Below are positions 16,527 to 26,665 of a DNA stretch of 64,000 nucleotides, one piece after another (within the stretch, counting starts at the first letter, position 1; the number at the start of each line of letters is the position of its first letter). The stretch spans positions 1 through 64,000 of the forward strand of contig JAWKJY010000009.1 of the NCBI GenBank assembly GCA_041393535.1, written 5' to 3'. The position numbers were made by a program, and so were the translations under genes. Below the pieces are notes generated by a model. The model was given only the letters and a program-made list of their open reading frames with translations. It was not told the origin of the DNA and made no database searches. Source of the stretch: JAWKJY01 sp041393535. GTDB taxonomy: Bacteria > Actinomycetota > Thermoleophilia > Gaiellales > Gaiellaceae.

Positions 16527-17729
16527 CTACGGCCGGGCGCGGCGGAGCGCGACCGCGGTCGCGGGGCCCATCAGGGCCAGCGCGACCAGGGCGACGGCGG
16601 CGAACACGAGCCACGTCGCGTCGTAGTCGCCCGTCGCGTCGACGAGGACGCCGCCCAGGTAGGTCGACGCGACCGCGCCGGACATGCCGATCGTCGTGGC
16701 GGTGCCGATCGCGAGACCCGCGCGCTCCGGGGCGACCATCGTCGGCCCGATGCCCCACATCGGGCCGCACGTGCCGATCGAGCCGAACGCCGCGATCGTC
16801 GCCAGCACGGTGACGATCGCGTACGAGCTCTCGCCCGCGAAGGCGAAGATCGCGACGGGCACGGAGATGCCCATGCCGAGGCCCATCACGGTCAGCGGGC
16901 GCTGGAGCCGGTCGGCGAGCCAGCCGCCGACGAGCGAGGCCGGGATCGTGGCCGCGCCCAGGATCGTGATCGCGATCGTCACCTCGCCCGTCGAGAAGCC
17001 GCCGACCTCGTCGAGGAACGGCGCCGTCCACGTGATCACGCCGTAGCCGACGAAGACGACGAGGAAGAGCGTCGACGCGTAGACGAGGAAGGGCCGCGTG
17101 ATCACGGCGCGCAGGTCCGCGACGCCGAGGAGCCCGCCGCTCGTCCGCGCGCCCCGCTCGCCCAGCAGCGGCACGAGCAGCAGCACGCCCGCGAGGCAGA
17201 GGATCCCGTAGACGACGAACGGCCAGCGCCAGCCGAGCGCCGACTCGATCGGGCGCGTGAGCAGGAAGGCGATCGTCGTCCCGACGGAGATCGCGGCGAT
17301 CACGTAGCCCGCCGCGGAGCTCGACCTCTCGCGCGGCAGGCCCTGGACGGCGAGGGCCGCCCCCGGCGTGAACATGACGGCGGTGCACGCGCCGATCACG
17401 GCCCGCATGGCCAGCCAGACGCCGTAGCTCTCGGTCGTCGCGAAGACGATGCTCGCGATCCCGGCGACGACCAGCGCCACCGCCATGACGCGCGCGTTGC
17501 CGAAGCGGTCGCCGAGCGCGCCCGCCGGCAGGCTGAACGCCGCGTACATGATCAGGTACACGGACATCAGCAGGCCGACGCGGCCGTTCGAGAGGCCGAA
17601 GTCGTCCGTGAACGTCGAGCCGAGCGGCGGGACGGCGAAGATCGCCATGTAGACGAGGACGATCGTCCCCACCGCCGCGGCGACCGCGAGCCAGCCCTTC
17701 CTCCCGGTGTCGGCCACGCTGGTCGCCAT
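16527..17729 (-). CDS. MFS transporter
   Basis: This is a 400-residue major facilitator with about 12 membrane helices. The start of helix 1 is WLAVAAAVGTIVLVYMAIFA, and the loop 2-3 motif is GALGDRFGNARVMAVAL, a good match to the MFS motif GxxxDRxGxR. The ATG at 17729 is the conventional start, but no ribosome binding site sits at the usual spacing. The upstream HyuB-like frame reads into it with no stop codon, so the transporter could be the C-terminal part of a fusion. It probably imports or exports the substrate of the hydantoinase-type enzyme beside it. Confidence 0.85.
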   Translation of the reverse strand: MATSVADTGRKGWLAVAAAVGTIVLVYMAIFAVPPLGSTFTDDFGLSNGRVGLLMSVYLIMYAAFSLPAGALGDRFGNARVMAVALVVAGIASIVFATTESYGVWLAMRAVIGACTAVMFTPGAALAVQGLPRERSSSAAGYVIAAISVGTTIAFLLTRPIESALGWRWPFVVYGILCLAGVLLLVPLLGERGARTSGGLLGVADLRAVITRPFLVYASTLFLVVFVGYGVITWTAPFLDEVGGFSTGEVTIAITILGAATIPASLVGGWLADRLQRPLTVMGLGMGISVPVAIFAFAGESSYAIVTVLATIAAFGSIGTCGPMWGIGPTMVAPERAGLAIGTATTIGMSGAVASTYLGGVLVDATGDYDATWLVFAAVALVALALMGPATAVALRRARP

Positions 17730-19509
17730 CGCCGGGATCGGGGCCCTCCGCCGCTGGCTCGGCGGCGTCATGCCGACTGGGAGCTCGCCGAAGTCGAAGC
17801 GCGACGGCTCGCCGCGCGCGTCGCGCAGCTCGGTGCGCAGCGCGCCGGTCGCCGCCTCGTCGCCGACCACGACGCCGTAGTCCCGCCGGGCCGACTCGGC
17901 GCTGACGAGCCTCCGCCGCACGTCGCGCTCGACCTTCCACGCCGGCCGCTCGAGCGGGTCGCCCCAGCCGCCCGCGCCCGCGGTCCGGAAGACGATCCGG
18001 TCGCCGGGCCGCACGGGCACGTTGTCGACCTTCGACGGGAGCTCCTCGCGCGTGCCGTCGGCGCGGACGATCCACTTGCCGGAGCGCCCGCCGGCGAGGC
18101 CGCCGCCGATGCCCCACGGCGAGAGCTTCGCGCGGTCGTCGTTCACCGTCACGGCGCCCTCGGCGAGGAAGAGGTACTGCTTCGATCCCGCAGCCGCCGC
18201 GGTGCAGGCCCGCGCCGCCCGTGTCGAGCACCGGCTCGTACCGCTCCAGCACGACCGGGTAGTACGACTCCATGTACTCGGCCGGGGTCGTGCGGAACAG
18301 CGGCCACCAGGAGTGCCCGTCGAGGCCGTCGTCGGCCGGTCGGCCCGGCAGGCCGCCGAAGAGCAGCTCGACCATCTGGAAGTACTCGCCGTCCTGGTCG
18401 GTGCCCGCGTAGACGAAGTACGGCGACGTGCCGTAGCTCGCGGCCATCGACAGGTCGGTCGCGCGCTGCCCGAGTGCGCCCGACTGGCAGTCGAAGAAGC
18501 GCGTGGATCGAGAGGCGGTTCGAGAGCGGCGCCGGGAAGCGCGGGTTGAGCAGCGACCCTCCGGCAGGACGACCTCGAAGACGTCGTTGTAGCCCTCGTT
18601 GAAGAGGATCGAGGGGTCGAAGGCCATGATCAGGTAGATCCTGAAGAAGAGCTTGCAGAGGCTCTCGTGGATGTGGAAGTTGATCGAGCCTGCGGCCTGC
18701 GGGTTTGTCCCCGTCCAGTCGAAGTGCGCCTTGTCGCCCTGCGCCAGATCGTGAGCTGCAGCTTCAGCGGCGGCGAGCCGCGGCCGTCGTCGTCGACCCA
18801 GTCCCAGAAGACCGTCTTCTCCTCGGGGATGTAGTGGTGGATCAGCCGGATCATCCCCTGCCGCGTCCGCTCGAGCAGCGCGTCGCAGGCGGCCATGTAC
18901 GTCTCGCGGCCGAAGCGGTCGCAGATGTCGATCACCCGCGTCGCGGCGGCCCGGCAGCCGGCGATCAGCGCCATCAGGTCGCTGCGGTTCATCTCCGGCG
19001 TCCGGGTGTTGTTGAGGATGATCGCGAGCGTCGTCTCGTTCAGGACGCCGCGGTCGACGATCTTGATCGGCGGGATGCGCAGGCCCTCGTCCCAGATCGA
19101 GAGCGCGTCCGTGACCTGCGAGCCGGGGACGCGGCCGCCCACGTCCATCATGTGCCCGAACATCGACGAGTAGCCGACGAGGACGCCCTCGTGCAGGATC
19201 GGCACGATCACGAGCCAGTCGTTGCAGTGGCTGATCGAGCCCTTGCAGAGGTACGGGTCGTTCAGCAGGATCACGTCGCCGTCGTTGATCTCCCCCTGGA
19301 AGCCCTTGATCACCTCGGGGATGGGAGCCGAACTGGCCGACGACCATCGTCCCGTTCGCGTCCGCGATCATCGGGAACTCGTCGTGCTGCTCGCGGATGG
19401 TCGGGCTCATCGCGGCGCGGCGGACGACCTCGTCCATCTCGAAGCGTGCGTTCTTCAGCGCGTTCTCGATCAGGTCGAGGGTGACGGGGTCGACGGTGAT
19501 CGTGCTCAA
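17730..19509 (-). pseudogene. hydantoinase B-like gene, right repeat copy, multiply frameshifted
   Basis: This is the near-identical right copy of the HyuB-like gene at 1-1553. Compared with it, five deletions (2, 2, 1, 1 and 2 bases, near 18182, 18504, 18558, 18740 and 19323) break the frame. Readable pieces include KGFQGEINDGDVILLNDPYL and, after the last break, VNDDRAKLSPWGIGGG. The TTG start (19507-19509) and its GAGGAG site are intact. After the usual family end (GMTPPSQ near 17754) there is no stop; the frame runs on into the MFS transporter. All lesions are small deletions and the neighbouring gene has similar ones, so sequence error is as likely as decay. If the sequence were corrected this would be a HyuB-MFS fusion of ~990 residues. 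Confidence 0.8.
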
Positions 19510-19568
19510 ACGGGGCTCCTCACTGGGGCGGGACGAGGCCTGCGGGGACGTCGCCGAAGTCGAAGCGC
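17965..19568. repeat. 1.6 kb direct repeat, right copy
   Basis: This is the right copy of the repeat that fills 1-1612, in the same orientation, 18 kb apart. It contains all the deletions and substitutions that distinguish the two copies. Divergence starts abruptly at about 19568, inside the C-terminal codons of the next HyuB gene. Confidence 0.9.
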
Positions 19569-21280
19569 GGCAGCGGCCGCGCGCGGCGCGCAGCTCGGCC
19601 CGGCGTTGCTCGGTCGCGGCCGGGTCGCCGAGGACGACGCCGTACTCGGCCAGGGCCGCGTCGCGGCTGACGAGCCGGCGGCGCACGTCGCGCTCGACCT
19701 TCTCGGCCGGCCGCTCGAGCGGGTCGCCCCAGCCGCCGGCGCCCGCGGTGCGGAAGACGAGCGCGTCGCCCCGTCCGACCGGCAGCGCGTCGACCTTCGA
19801 CGGGAGGCCCTCGCTCGTCCCGTCCGCGCGCAGGAGCGTCTTCGCGGCGCGGCCGCCGGCACGCCCGCCGTTGATACCCCAGGGGCTGAGCAGCGTGCGG
19901 TCGTCGTTGATCACGATCACGCCGTCCGAGAGGAAGCGGTAGACCTTCTCGATCCCGCAGCCGCCGCGGTGGAGGCCCGCGCCGCCCGTGTCGATCACGG
20001 TCTCGTAGCGCTCGACGACGAGCGGGTAGTAGCTCTCCATGTACTCCGCGGGGTCGTGCGGAAGAGCGGCCACCAGGAGTGGGGCCGTCGAGGCCGTCGT
20101 CGGCGGGCCGGCCGGGGAGGCCGCCGAAGAGCAGCTCGACCATCTGGAAGTACTCGCCGTCCTTGTCGGTGCCGGCGAAGACCATGTACGGGCTCGTCCC
20201 GTAGCCGGCGGCCATCGACAGGTCGGCCGCGTTCTGGCCGAGGCAGCCGGTGATGCAGTCGAAGAAGCGCACAGCCGTCGGCAGGCGGTTCGAGAGCGCC
20301 GCGGGGAAGCGCGGGTTCATGATCGTCCCCTCGGGGAGGATCGTCTCGAGCACGTCGTTGTAGCCCTCGTTGAAGAGGATCGTCGGGTCGAACGCCATGA
20401 TCAGGTTCAGCCCGATGAAGGTCTTGCAGAGGCTCGGGTGGATGTGGAAGTTGATCGACCCGGGCGTCTGCGGCGCGGTGCCGGTGAAGTCGAAGTAGGC
20501 CTTGCGGCCCTCGCGCCAGACGGTCAGCTGCATCTTGACCGGGCCGCTGCCCGCGCCGTCCTCGTCGATCCAGTCCCAGAAGGTCGCCTTCTCCTCGGGC
20601 ACGAAGCGCTCGACGAGCCGCGCCATCCCCTCGCGTGCCCGCTCGAGCAGCGCGTCGCACGCCTGGAGGTACGTCTCGCGCCCGAAGCGGTCGCACAGCG
20701 AGCCGACGCGGTCGGCCGCCGTCCGCGACGCGGCGATCAGCGCCATCAGGTCCGAGTGGTTCATCTCGGGCGTGCGCGTGTTGTTCAGGATCAGCTTCAG
20801 CGCCGGCTCGTTCAGCACGCCCTTCTCGACGATGCGCACGGGCGGGATGCGGATGCCCTCGTCCCAGATCGACAGCGCGTCGGCCGCCTGCGAGCCGGGG
20901 ACGCGGCCGCCGACGTCCATCATGTGGCCGAAGTTCGACGCGACGCCGACGAGCACGCCCTCGTGGAAGATCGGCACCATCACGAGCCAGTCGTTCGAGT
21001 GCGAGATCGAGCCGCGGCAGATGTACGGGTCGTTCAGCAGGATCACGTCGCCCGGGTCGAGGTCGCCGGCGAAGCCCTGCAGCACCTCGGCGACGTAGGA
21101 GCCGAACTGGCCGACGATCATCGTCCCGTTCGCGTCCGTGATCATCGGGAAGTGGTCGTGCTGCTCCCGGATCGTCGGGCTCATCGCAGCGCGACGGACG
21201 ACCTCGTCCATCTCGAAGCGCGCGTTCTTCAGCGCGTTCTCGATCAGGTCGAGCGTGACGGGATCGAGCGTCGCGGGCAT
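19520..21280 (-). pseudogene. third hydantoinase B-like gene, frameshifted near its 3' end
   Basis: The first ~395 residues are an intact HyuB-family protein: ATLDPVTLDLIENALKNARF, NNTRTPEMNHSDLMALIAAS, LSMAAGYGTSPYMVFAGTDK and GGLPGRPADDGLDG. Then two indels near 20082 and 20055, and a third near 19568, scramble the frame. The expected continuation is still readable in other frames (HSWWPLFRTTP, then AEYMESYYPLVVERYE through GGWGDPLERPAEKVE, then RFDFGDVPAGLVPPQ and the stop). The start is ATG at 21280, 11 bases after the KAP gene stop. It is a paralogue of the gene at 1564-3324, not a copy. With the HyuA gene upstream it would form the core of a HyuA/HyuB enzyme. The lesions may be consensus errors. 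Confidence 0.75.
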
Positions 21281-21291
21281 AGGCTGGAACC

Positions 21292-24022
21292 CTACCGCGT
21301 CGCGCCGAACCGGAAGGAGAAGCGCGTCACCGTCGGGAGCAGCGCGGCGAGCGCGCCGGCGGTCACGCCGTCGCGCCACGCCGGGTGGGCCGCGAGCCAC
21401 GTGTCGAGCCGCGCCGTCTCGTCCCGCGCGCCGCGCGCCGCGGTTTGCGCGAGGAGCGCCCCGAGCGTCGCCTCCCGCGGCGCCGCGGCGATCCCGGCGA
21501 AGAGCTCGCGGGCCAGCGCAGGGGAGCCGTCGGCGAGTGCCAGCAGCAGCGCGGCGACGTGCTCGGGCGACGGGTCGCCCCACGGCGCGCCGCGCACGGC
21601 CGGCAGCGCCGAGACGAGCTGGTAGAGGTTCGCGAAGCGCTTGACTGCGCGCGGCGTCGCGCCGAGCAGCGGCGCGAGCTCCTCCAGGAAGGCCAGCTCC
21701 TCGGGCGCGAGGGCGAGGGTGGCTGCGGCGAGGCTCGGCAGCGCGCCGTCGCGCGCGAGCAGGCGCGCGAGCACCTCGTCGTGCTCCGGGCCGACGCGGG
21801 GCGCGCCCTCGCCGGCGGCGTGCGGCTCGCCATCGGTCGGCGCGCCCGTCGGTGCAGCGACGTTCCCCGCGAGCAGGCCGCGGATCAGCGAGCGCCGCTG
21901 GTCGTCGCCGAGCGGGCGCACCCAGTACGGGATCTGGAAGATCTTCTCCAGGTAGTCGGCCGGGGTCGCCTGCGCGCGTCGCTCGCCCTCGGCGACGAGC
22001 GCCGGGTAGTGCTCGAGCAGCGCCTCCGCGAGCCAGCGCGAGTCGACCGCGACGACGACGACGAACAGGTCGAAGGCGAGCAGCAGGTGCACCGCCTGGA
22101 GCACCTCGACCACCTTCGCCGCCGGACAGCGGTCGAGGTCGTCGATGTAGAGGACGATCCGGTTCATCGCCAGGGCGCCGCCCTCGTCCTCGACGGTCGC
22201 ACCGGCCGCGACGGCCGTCTCGTTCCGCTCGGCGATCAGCCGGCTGAGGGCGTCGAAGTCGCGGCGGATCGTCGCCGCGACGCCGAGGCGCTTGCGGTAG
22301 TCGTCCGAGCCGAAGCGGCTCGCCACGAACTCGCCGAGCACCTGTGCGGGCGTCGTCCGGGCGAGCTCGGCGCGCAGGCCGGCTAGCTCGTCGACGAGAC
22401 GGGTCTGCTCGCGGGCGAGGACGGCGAGCTCGGCCTCGGCCTGCGCGGCCGCCTCCCGCTCGCTCGCGAGCCTCGCGTCGAGCGCGCTCGTCGCGTCCGC
22501 CACCTCCTGCTCGACGGCGCGGCGCGCCTTCTCGACCCGCGTGGTCGCGCCCGCCACCCAGCGCGTCCCGGCGCGGAGGATGCCGCCCGCGGTCGCAACC
22601 GCGCCTGCGAGCGCGCTCGTGACGGGGACGACGGCGGAGACGTCCGCGAGCGAGATGAGCCACGTCGCGACCGGGACGGCGACGATCGCGGCGAGCGCCC
22701 CGAGAGCGTAGCTCGGTCGTCCGAGGAACGGGCGCAGCACGGCCCGGCTGCGGCGCAGCTCGGCGCGCGCGTCGTCGAGCGCGGCCAGCGCGTCGTCCGC
22801 GGCGTGGCCGCCGAGCGCGAGCCAGAGCGGCGCGAGCGCGTCGCGCACCTGGTCGGCGCTCCGCACGACGATCGCCTGCGCCGTGCGGGCGGCCTCGAGG
22901 TCGCGGACCCGCGCCCGCCCGCGCGCGCTCCTGCTCGAGCTCCTGGACGCGCGCCTGCGTCTCGGCCAGGCTCGCGGCCGTCTGGCGCTGGTCGTCGTCG
23001 AGCTGGCGCAGCTCGGCCGTCCGCGCGTCGATCTGCCTCAGCCAGTGCTCCCGGCGCTCGGCGACGAGCGAGGGCGGCTCGTCGCCGCCTACGGAGAGCT
23101 GCGCGAAGACGTGCTCGACCAGGCTCGCCCACAGCTCGCCCTCGACGTAGTGCCACGCATTGAAGTCGATCTGGACGATGCGCTTCCAGAACGGCAGCTC
23201 GCGCTGCGGGCGATCGGCCGAGGCCGGGTCGCGGGCGAGCCGCCCGATCCGGTCGCGGACGGCGTTCATGAAGAACGTCTTGCCCGAGCCCCAGTCGCCG
23301 AACAGCCCGATCGCGAGCGGCGGGCGCAGGCCCCGCGAGGCGAGCAGGCACGCGAACGCGTCGACCTCGGCGCGGATGTCGAGCAGGTCGCTGGCAAGCG
23401 AGCCGGTGTCGCCCCGGTCGGCCTTGTAGTCGGGCAGCTCGACCGGCTGCGGCGCGAACGGCGCCGTCTGCTCCAGGTAGCGCGCGTAGCCCGAGCGGGC
23501 GGTCGCGTCGGCCACCCGGTGGGCGGCAAGGTACCGCTCGTGGCCCTGCAGGATCGCGGCCGGGTCGGCGCCGACCCGGGCGAGCGCCGCGGCGAGCGCC
23601 TGCGTCGCGGGCGCCTGCACCGCCTGGAGCAGCCCGCCGAAGACGGCACGGAGCTCGACCGTCCGGTCGCCGTCCGCGAGCCCGAGCGGCTCGGCCCCGC
23701 GGAGCGCCTCCTCGACGTCGGGGCCGACCGGGGGCGGGTCGCCGTCCAGCGGGCGGACGAGCGGTGCGAGCGCCTGCGCCGTCGGCCGCGGGTAGCCCTC
23801 GGGGAGGACGTCCGCGAGCGTCAGGCCGTGGTGCTGGAGCAGCGCGCGCGGCTCGCTGTCGCGCGGGTGGCTGAGGACGAGGCCGACGAGCAGGTCGAAC
23901 GTGTCGAGCTCGTCACCCCGCCAGGTCGAGCCGTGGCGACGCAGCGACGCGAGCGCCTCGGCGAAGCGGACCGCCGTGCGGGAGGACTGCGTCAGCGTCT
24001 CCCAGGCGGCTGCGCTCTGCAC
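21292..24022 (-). CDS. KAP-family P-loop NTPase with Clp_N-like N-terminus (one frameshift; continuous with HyuA upstream)
   Basis: This is a KAP-type NTPase of about 910 residues. The N-terminal region (DTFDLLVGLVLSHP, LLQHHGLTLADVLP) resembles the Clp repeat domain. Walker A is GLFGDWGSGKTFFMN (~residue 240) and Walker B is RIVLYIDDLDRCPA (~residue 620). A coiled-coil-like stretch and two hydrophobic segments (YALGALAAIVAVPVATWLIS and the following one) lie between them, the hallmark of membrane-anchored KAP NTPases, and TPRAVKRFANLYQL is the sensor region. A single-base shift near 22915, in a run of GC repeats, splits the gene. No stop separates it from the HyuA gene; a GTG at 24022 is the nearest separate start, without a good ribosome binding site. 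Bacterial KAP NTPases often act in defence or membrane-protein assembly; the role here is unknown. Confidence 0.75.
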
Positions 24023-26113
24023 GTCCGTCCGCCCGGGCCGTCGCCGTCCCCGGCTCCTGTACGAGCCCGCTGGCTCGATCAGGAGGTTGAGCCAGCGGTC
24101 GACGGTCGCCACGTGATCGGCGAGCACGAGCGTCGTCGCGTCGTACTGCGTGACCACCGCTGGGCCGTCGAAGCGCATGCCCGGCTCGAGCAGCGAGCGC
24201 TCGTAGAGCGGCACCTGGCGCGCCTCGCCGTCCGTCCAGATCTCGTGGGTGCCGACCTGCGCCCTGGCCGCGTCGGCGCCCGCGCCCTCGTGGTGGGGCA
24301 GCTCGGGCTTGCGCACGCGGCCGACGGCGCGGGCGCGGATGTTGACGAGCTCGACCGAGCCAGGCAGCGAGAAGCCGTAGAGGCGGTCGTGCAGCGCGCG
24401 GAAGCGGTCGGCGATCACGGCCAGGTCGAGCGCGTCGAGCTCGGAGGCCTCGACGTCGATCGGCAGCTCGTAGCCCTGGCGGTAGTAGCGCATGTCGAGC
24501 ACGTACGAGATCTCGCGGTCCGGCGCCTCGACGCCCTCGGCGGCGAGCCACTCGTCGCCCTGCTTCGCGAGGCGCAGGAGCGCGTCGCGCACCTCGGCCG
24601 GGTCGGCGCGCTCGGTCGTCCGGATCGAGGTCTGCCCGAACTCGTTGCGGACGTCGGCGGCGATGAAGCCGAGCGCCGAGAGCACGCCCGGCTCGGGCGG
24701 CACGATCACCGGGTAGCAGCCGAGCGTCGCGGCCATCGCGTTCGCGTGCAGGCCGCCCGCGCCGCCGAAGGAGACGAGCGCGAAGTCCTTCGGGTCGAGG
24801 CCCTTCTGGACGGTGACGACGCGCAGCGCGCCGAGCATGTTCTCGTTGACGATCGCGACGACGCCCTGCGCGGCCCGGTGCACGTCGACGCCCATCTCGT
24901 CCGCGACCTTCTGGACGGCGGCGTGCGCGGCCTCGACGTCGAGCGTCATCGCGCCGCCGAGCAGGACGGGCGGCAGGTGGCCGAGGACGACGTTCGCGTC
25001 GGTCACGGTCGGCTCGGTGCCGCCGCGGCCGTAGCAGGCGGGCCCCGGCGCCGCGCCCGCCGACTGCGGGCCGACGCGGAGCGCGCCGGTCACGGGCGAG
25101 ACGGACGCGATCGAGCCGCCGCCGGCGCCGATCGACTCGACGTCGACGGACGGGGCGCGCACCGGGAACGAGCCGACGCGGGTCTCGCGCGTCACCGTCG
25201 GCGCGCCGCCGATGCACACGGCGACGTCCGTCGAGGTGCCGCCCATGTCGAAGGTGAGGATCCGGTCGAAGCCCGCGCGGTGCGCGACGAACGCGGCGCC
25301 GTTCACCCCGCCGGACGGGCCGGAGAGAACGGTCTGCACCGGATGCTCCCGGGCGGCGGCGATCGACTGGAGGCCCCCGTCGGAGCGCACGACCGCGAGC
25401 GGGGCGTTGATCGAGCCGGCCGCGAGCTGCTCCTCGAGCGACTTCAGGTAGCGGCGCAGGACGGGGCCGACGTACGAGTTCATCACGGTCGTGACCGCGC
25501 GCTCGTACTCGCGGAACTCGGGCGTGATCTTCGACGAGATCGAGATCGGGATCCCGTTCGCGCGCTCCTGCGCGAGCTGCTCGACGCGGAGCTCGTGCCC
25601 GGCGTTCGCGTAGGAGTTCAGCAGGCAGACGGTGATCGCCTCGACCCCGCGGCCGACGAGGTCGTCGATCGCCTCGATCGCGGCCGCCTCGTCGAGCGCG
25701 GTCAGCTCGTTCCCGCGCGCGTCCATCCGCTCGACGACCTCGCGGATGTCCTCGTAGTCGACGAGCGGCTCCGGCTTGATGTAGTTGAAGAAGCCGAAGA
25801 GCGGGCCGGGCGTCCAGGACTCGGCCAGGTGGAGCAGCTGCGACCAGCCCTGCGTGATCAGCAGGCCGACGCGAGCCCCCTTGCCCTCGAGCACGGCGTT
25901 CGTCGCGACGGTCGTCCCGTGCAGGATCTGGTCGAGCGCGCCTGCGTCGATCCCCGCTCGCTCGCAGACCTGGCGGATGCCCTCCAGCACGCCGATCGAC
26001 TGGTCCTGCGGTGTCGACGGCGTCTTCGCGAGCCAGAACGACCCGGACTCGTCGTCGTGCAGGAAGAGGTCGGTGAACGTGCCGCCGACGTCGATGCCAA
26101 CCCGGAGCGCCAT
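24020..26113 (-). CDS. hydantoinase/oxoprolinase A (HyuA / acetone carboxylase beta-like) protein
   Basis: This is the ATPase subunit of a HyuA-HyuB type enzyme. The actin-like ATPase phosphate loops are visible: GIDVGGTFTDLFLHDD at the N-terminus, ILHGTTVATNAVLEGKG, and DMGGTSTDVAV near residue 290, plus GAGGGSIASV. The normal family end, DATTLVLADHVATVDRWLNL then LIEP, falls at residue 681. No stop follows in any frame nearby; the same frame continues through SYRSRGRRRPGRTD into the KAP NTPase. The ATG at 26113 is the start. HyuB-type subunits follow at 21280 and 19509. Known relatives hydrolyse N-methylhydantoin or 5-oxoproline, or carboxylate ketones with ATP; the substrate is not determined here. 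Confidence 0.88.
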
Positions 26114-26178
26114 GAGCGAGGAGTCTTACCGACCTCGGCTCCGGGTGCAAGGAGAACCGGCGCGGGTATGCTCGCCCG

Positions 26179-26664
26179 GTGGCGAGGATCGAGGAGACCG
26201 CCCTCCCCGGCGTCGGCGTGCGGCACGACTTCAGCACGCGGAACGGCCAGCGCGTGGGCGTCATCTCGCACCGGGACGGGCGGCGCGAGCTGCTCGTCTA
26301 CGACCGCCGCGACCCCGACGCGTGCAGCACGGTGCTGCCGCTCGACGAGGACGACGTCCGCACGCTGGCCGACCTGCTCGGCGGCTCCCAGGTGGTCGAG
26401 CGCTTCGACCGGCTGCGCCAGTCCGTCGCCGGCCTGACCATCGACTGGCTGCCGATCGCCTCCGGCTCGCCGTGGGCCGACCGGACGCTCGCCGAGATCG
26501 GCCTGCGCAAGTCGACCGGGGTCTCGATCGTCGCGATCAACCGAGGCGACGACATCACCGTCTCGCCCCCCGCCGACTACCGCCTCGAGACGGGCGACGT
26601 GGTCGTCTGCGTCGGATCCGCGAGCGCGATCACCGCGGCCGAGAAGCTGGCCTCCGGGGGCTGA
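26179..26664 (+). CDS. khtT: KhtT-like regulatory subunit of a K+/H+ antiporter (TrkA-C domain)
   Basis: This 161-residue cytoplasmic protein has an N-terminal KhtT-type domain (LPGVGVRHDFSTRNGQRVGV) and a C-terminal RCK_C/TrkA-C domain (TLAEIGLRKSTGVSIVAINR, then LETGDVVVCVGSASAI). It starts with GTG at 26179 and stops 1 base before the GTG of the antiporter gene, so the two are coupled. KhtT gates the KhtU exchanger, and in Bacillus its RCK_C domain binds c-di-AMP; a diadenylate cyclase gene lies 3 kb downstream. Confidence 0.85.
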   Translation: MARIEETALPGVGVRHDFSTRNGQRVGVISHRDGRRELLVYDRRDPDACSTVLPLDEDDVRTLADLLGGSQVVERFDRLRQSVAGLTIDWLPIASGSPWADRTLAEIGLRKSTGVSIVAINRGDDITVSPPADYRLETGDVVVCVGSASAITAAEKLASGG

Positions 26665-26665
26665 C

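Noticed and set aside
1..19568. The 1.6 kb repeat as an insertion sequence or composite transposon
   Set aside because: The repeated segment encodes a HyuB-like protein; there is no transposase, no terminal inverted repeat and no target duplication visible.
21292..24022. The KAP NTPase as part of an anti-phage defence island or prophage
   Set aside because: No restriction, toxin, integrase or phage gene lies near it; all its neighbours are metabolic or transport genes. A defence role therefore stays speculative.
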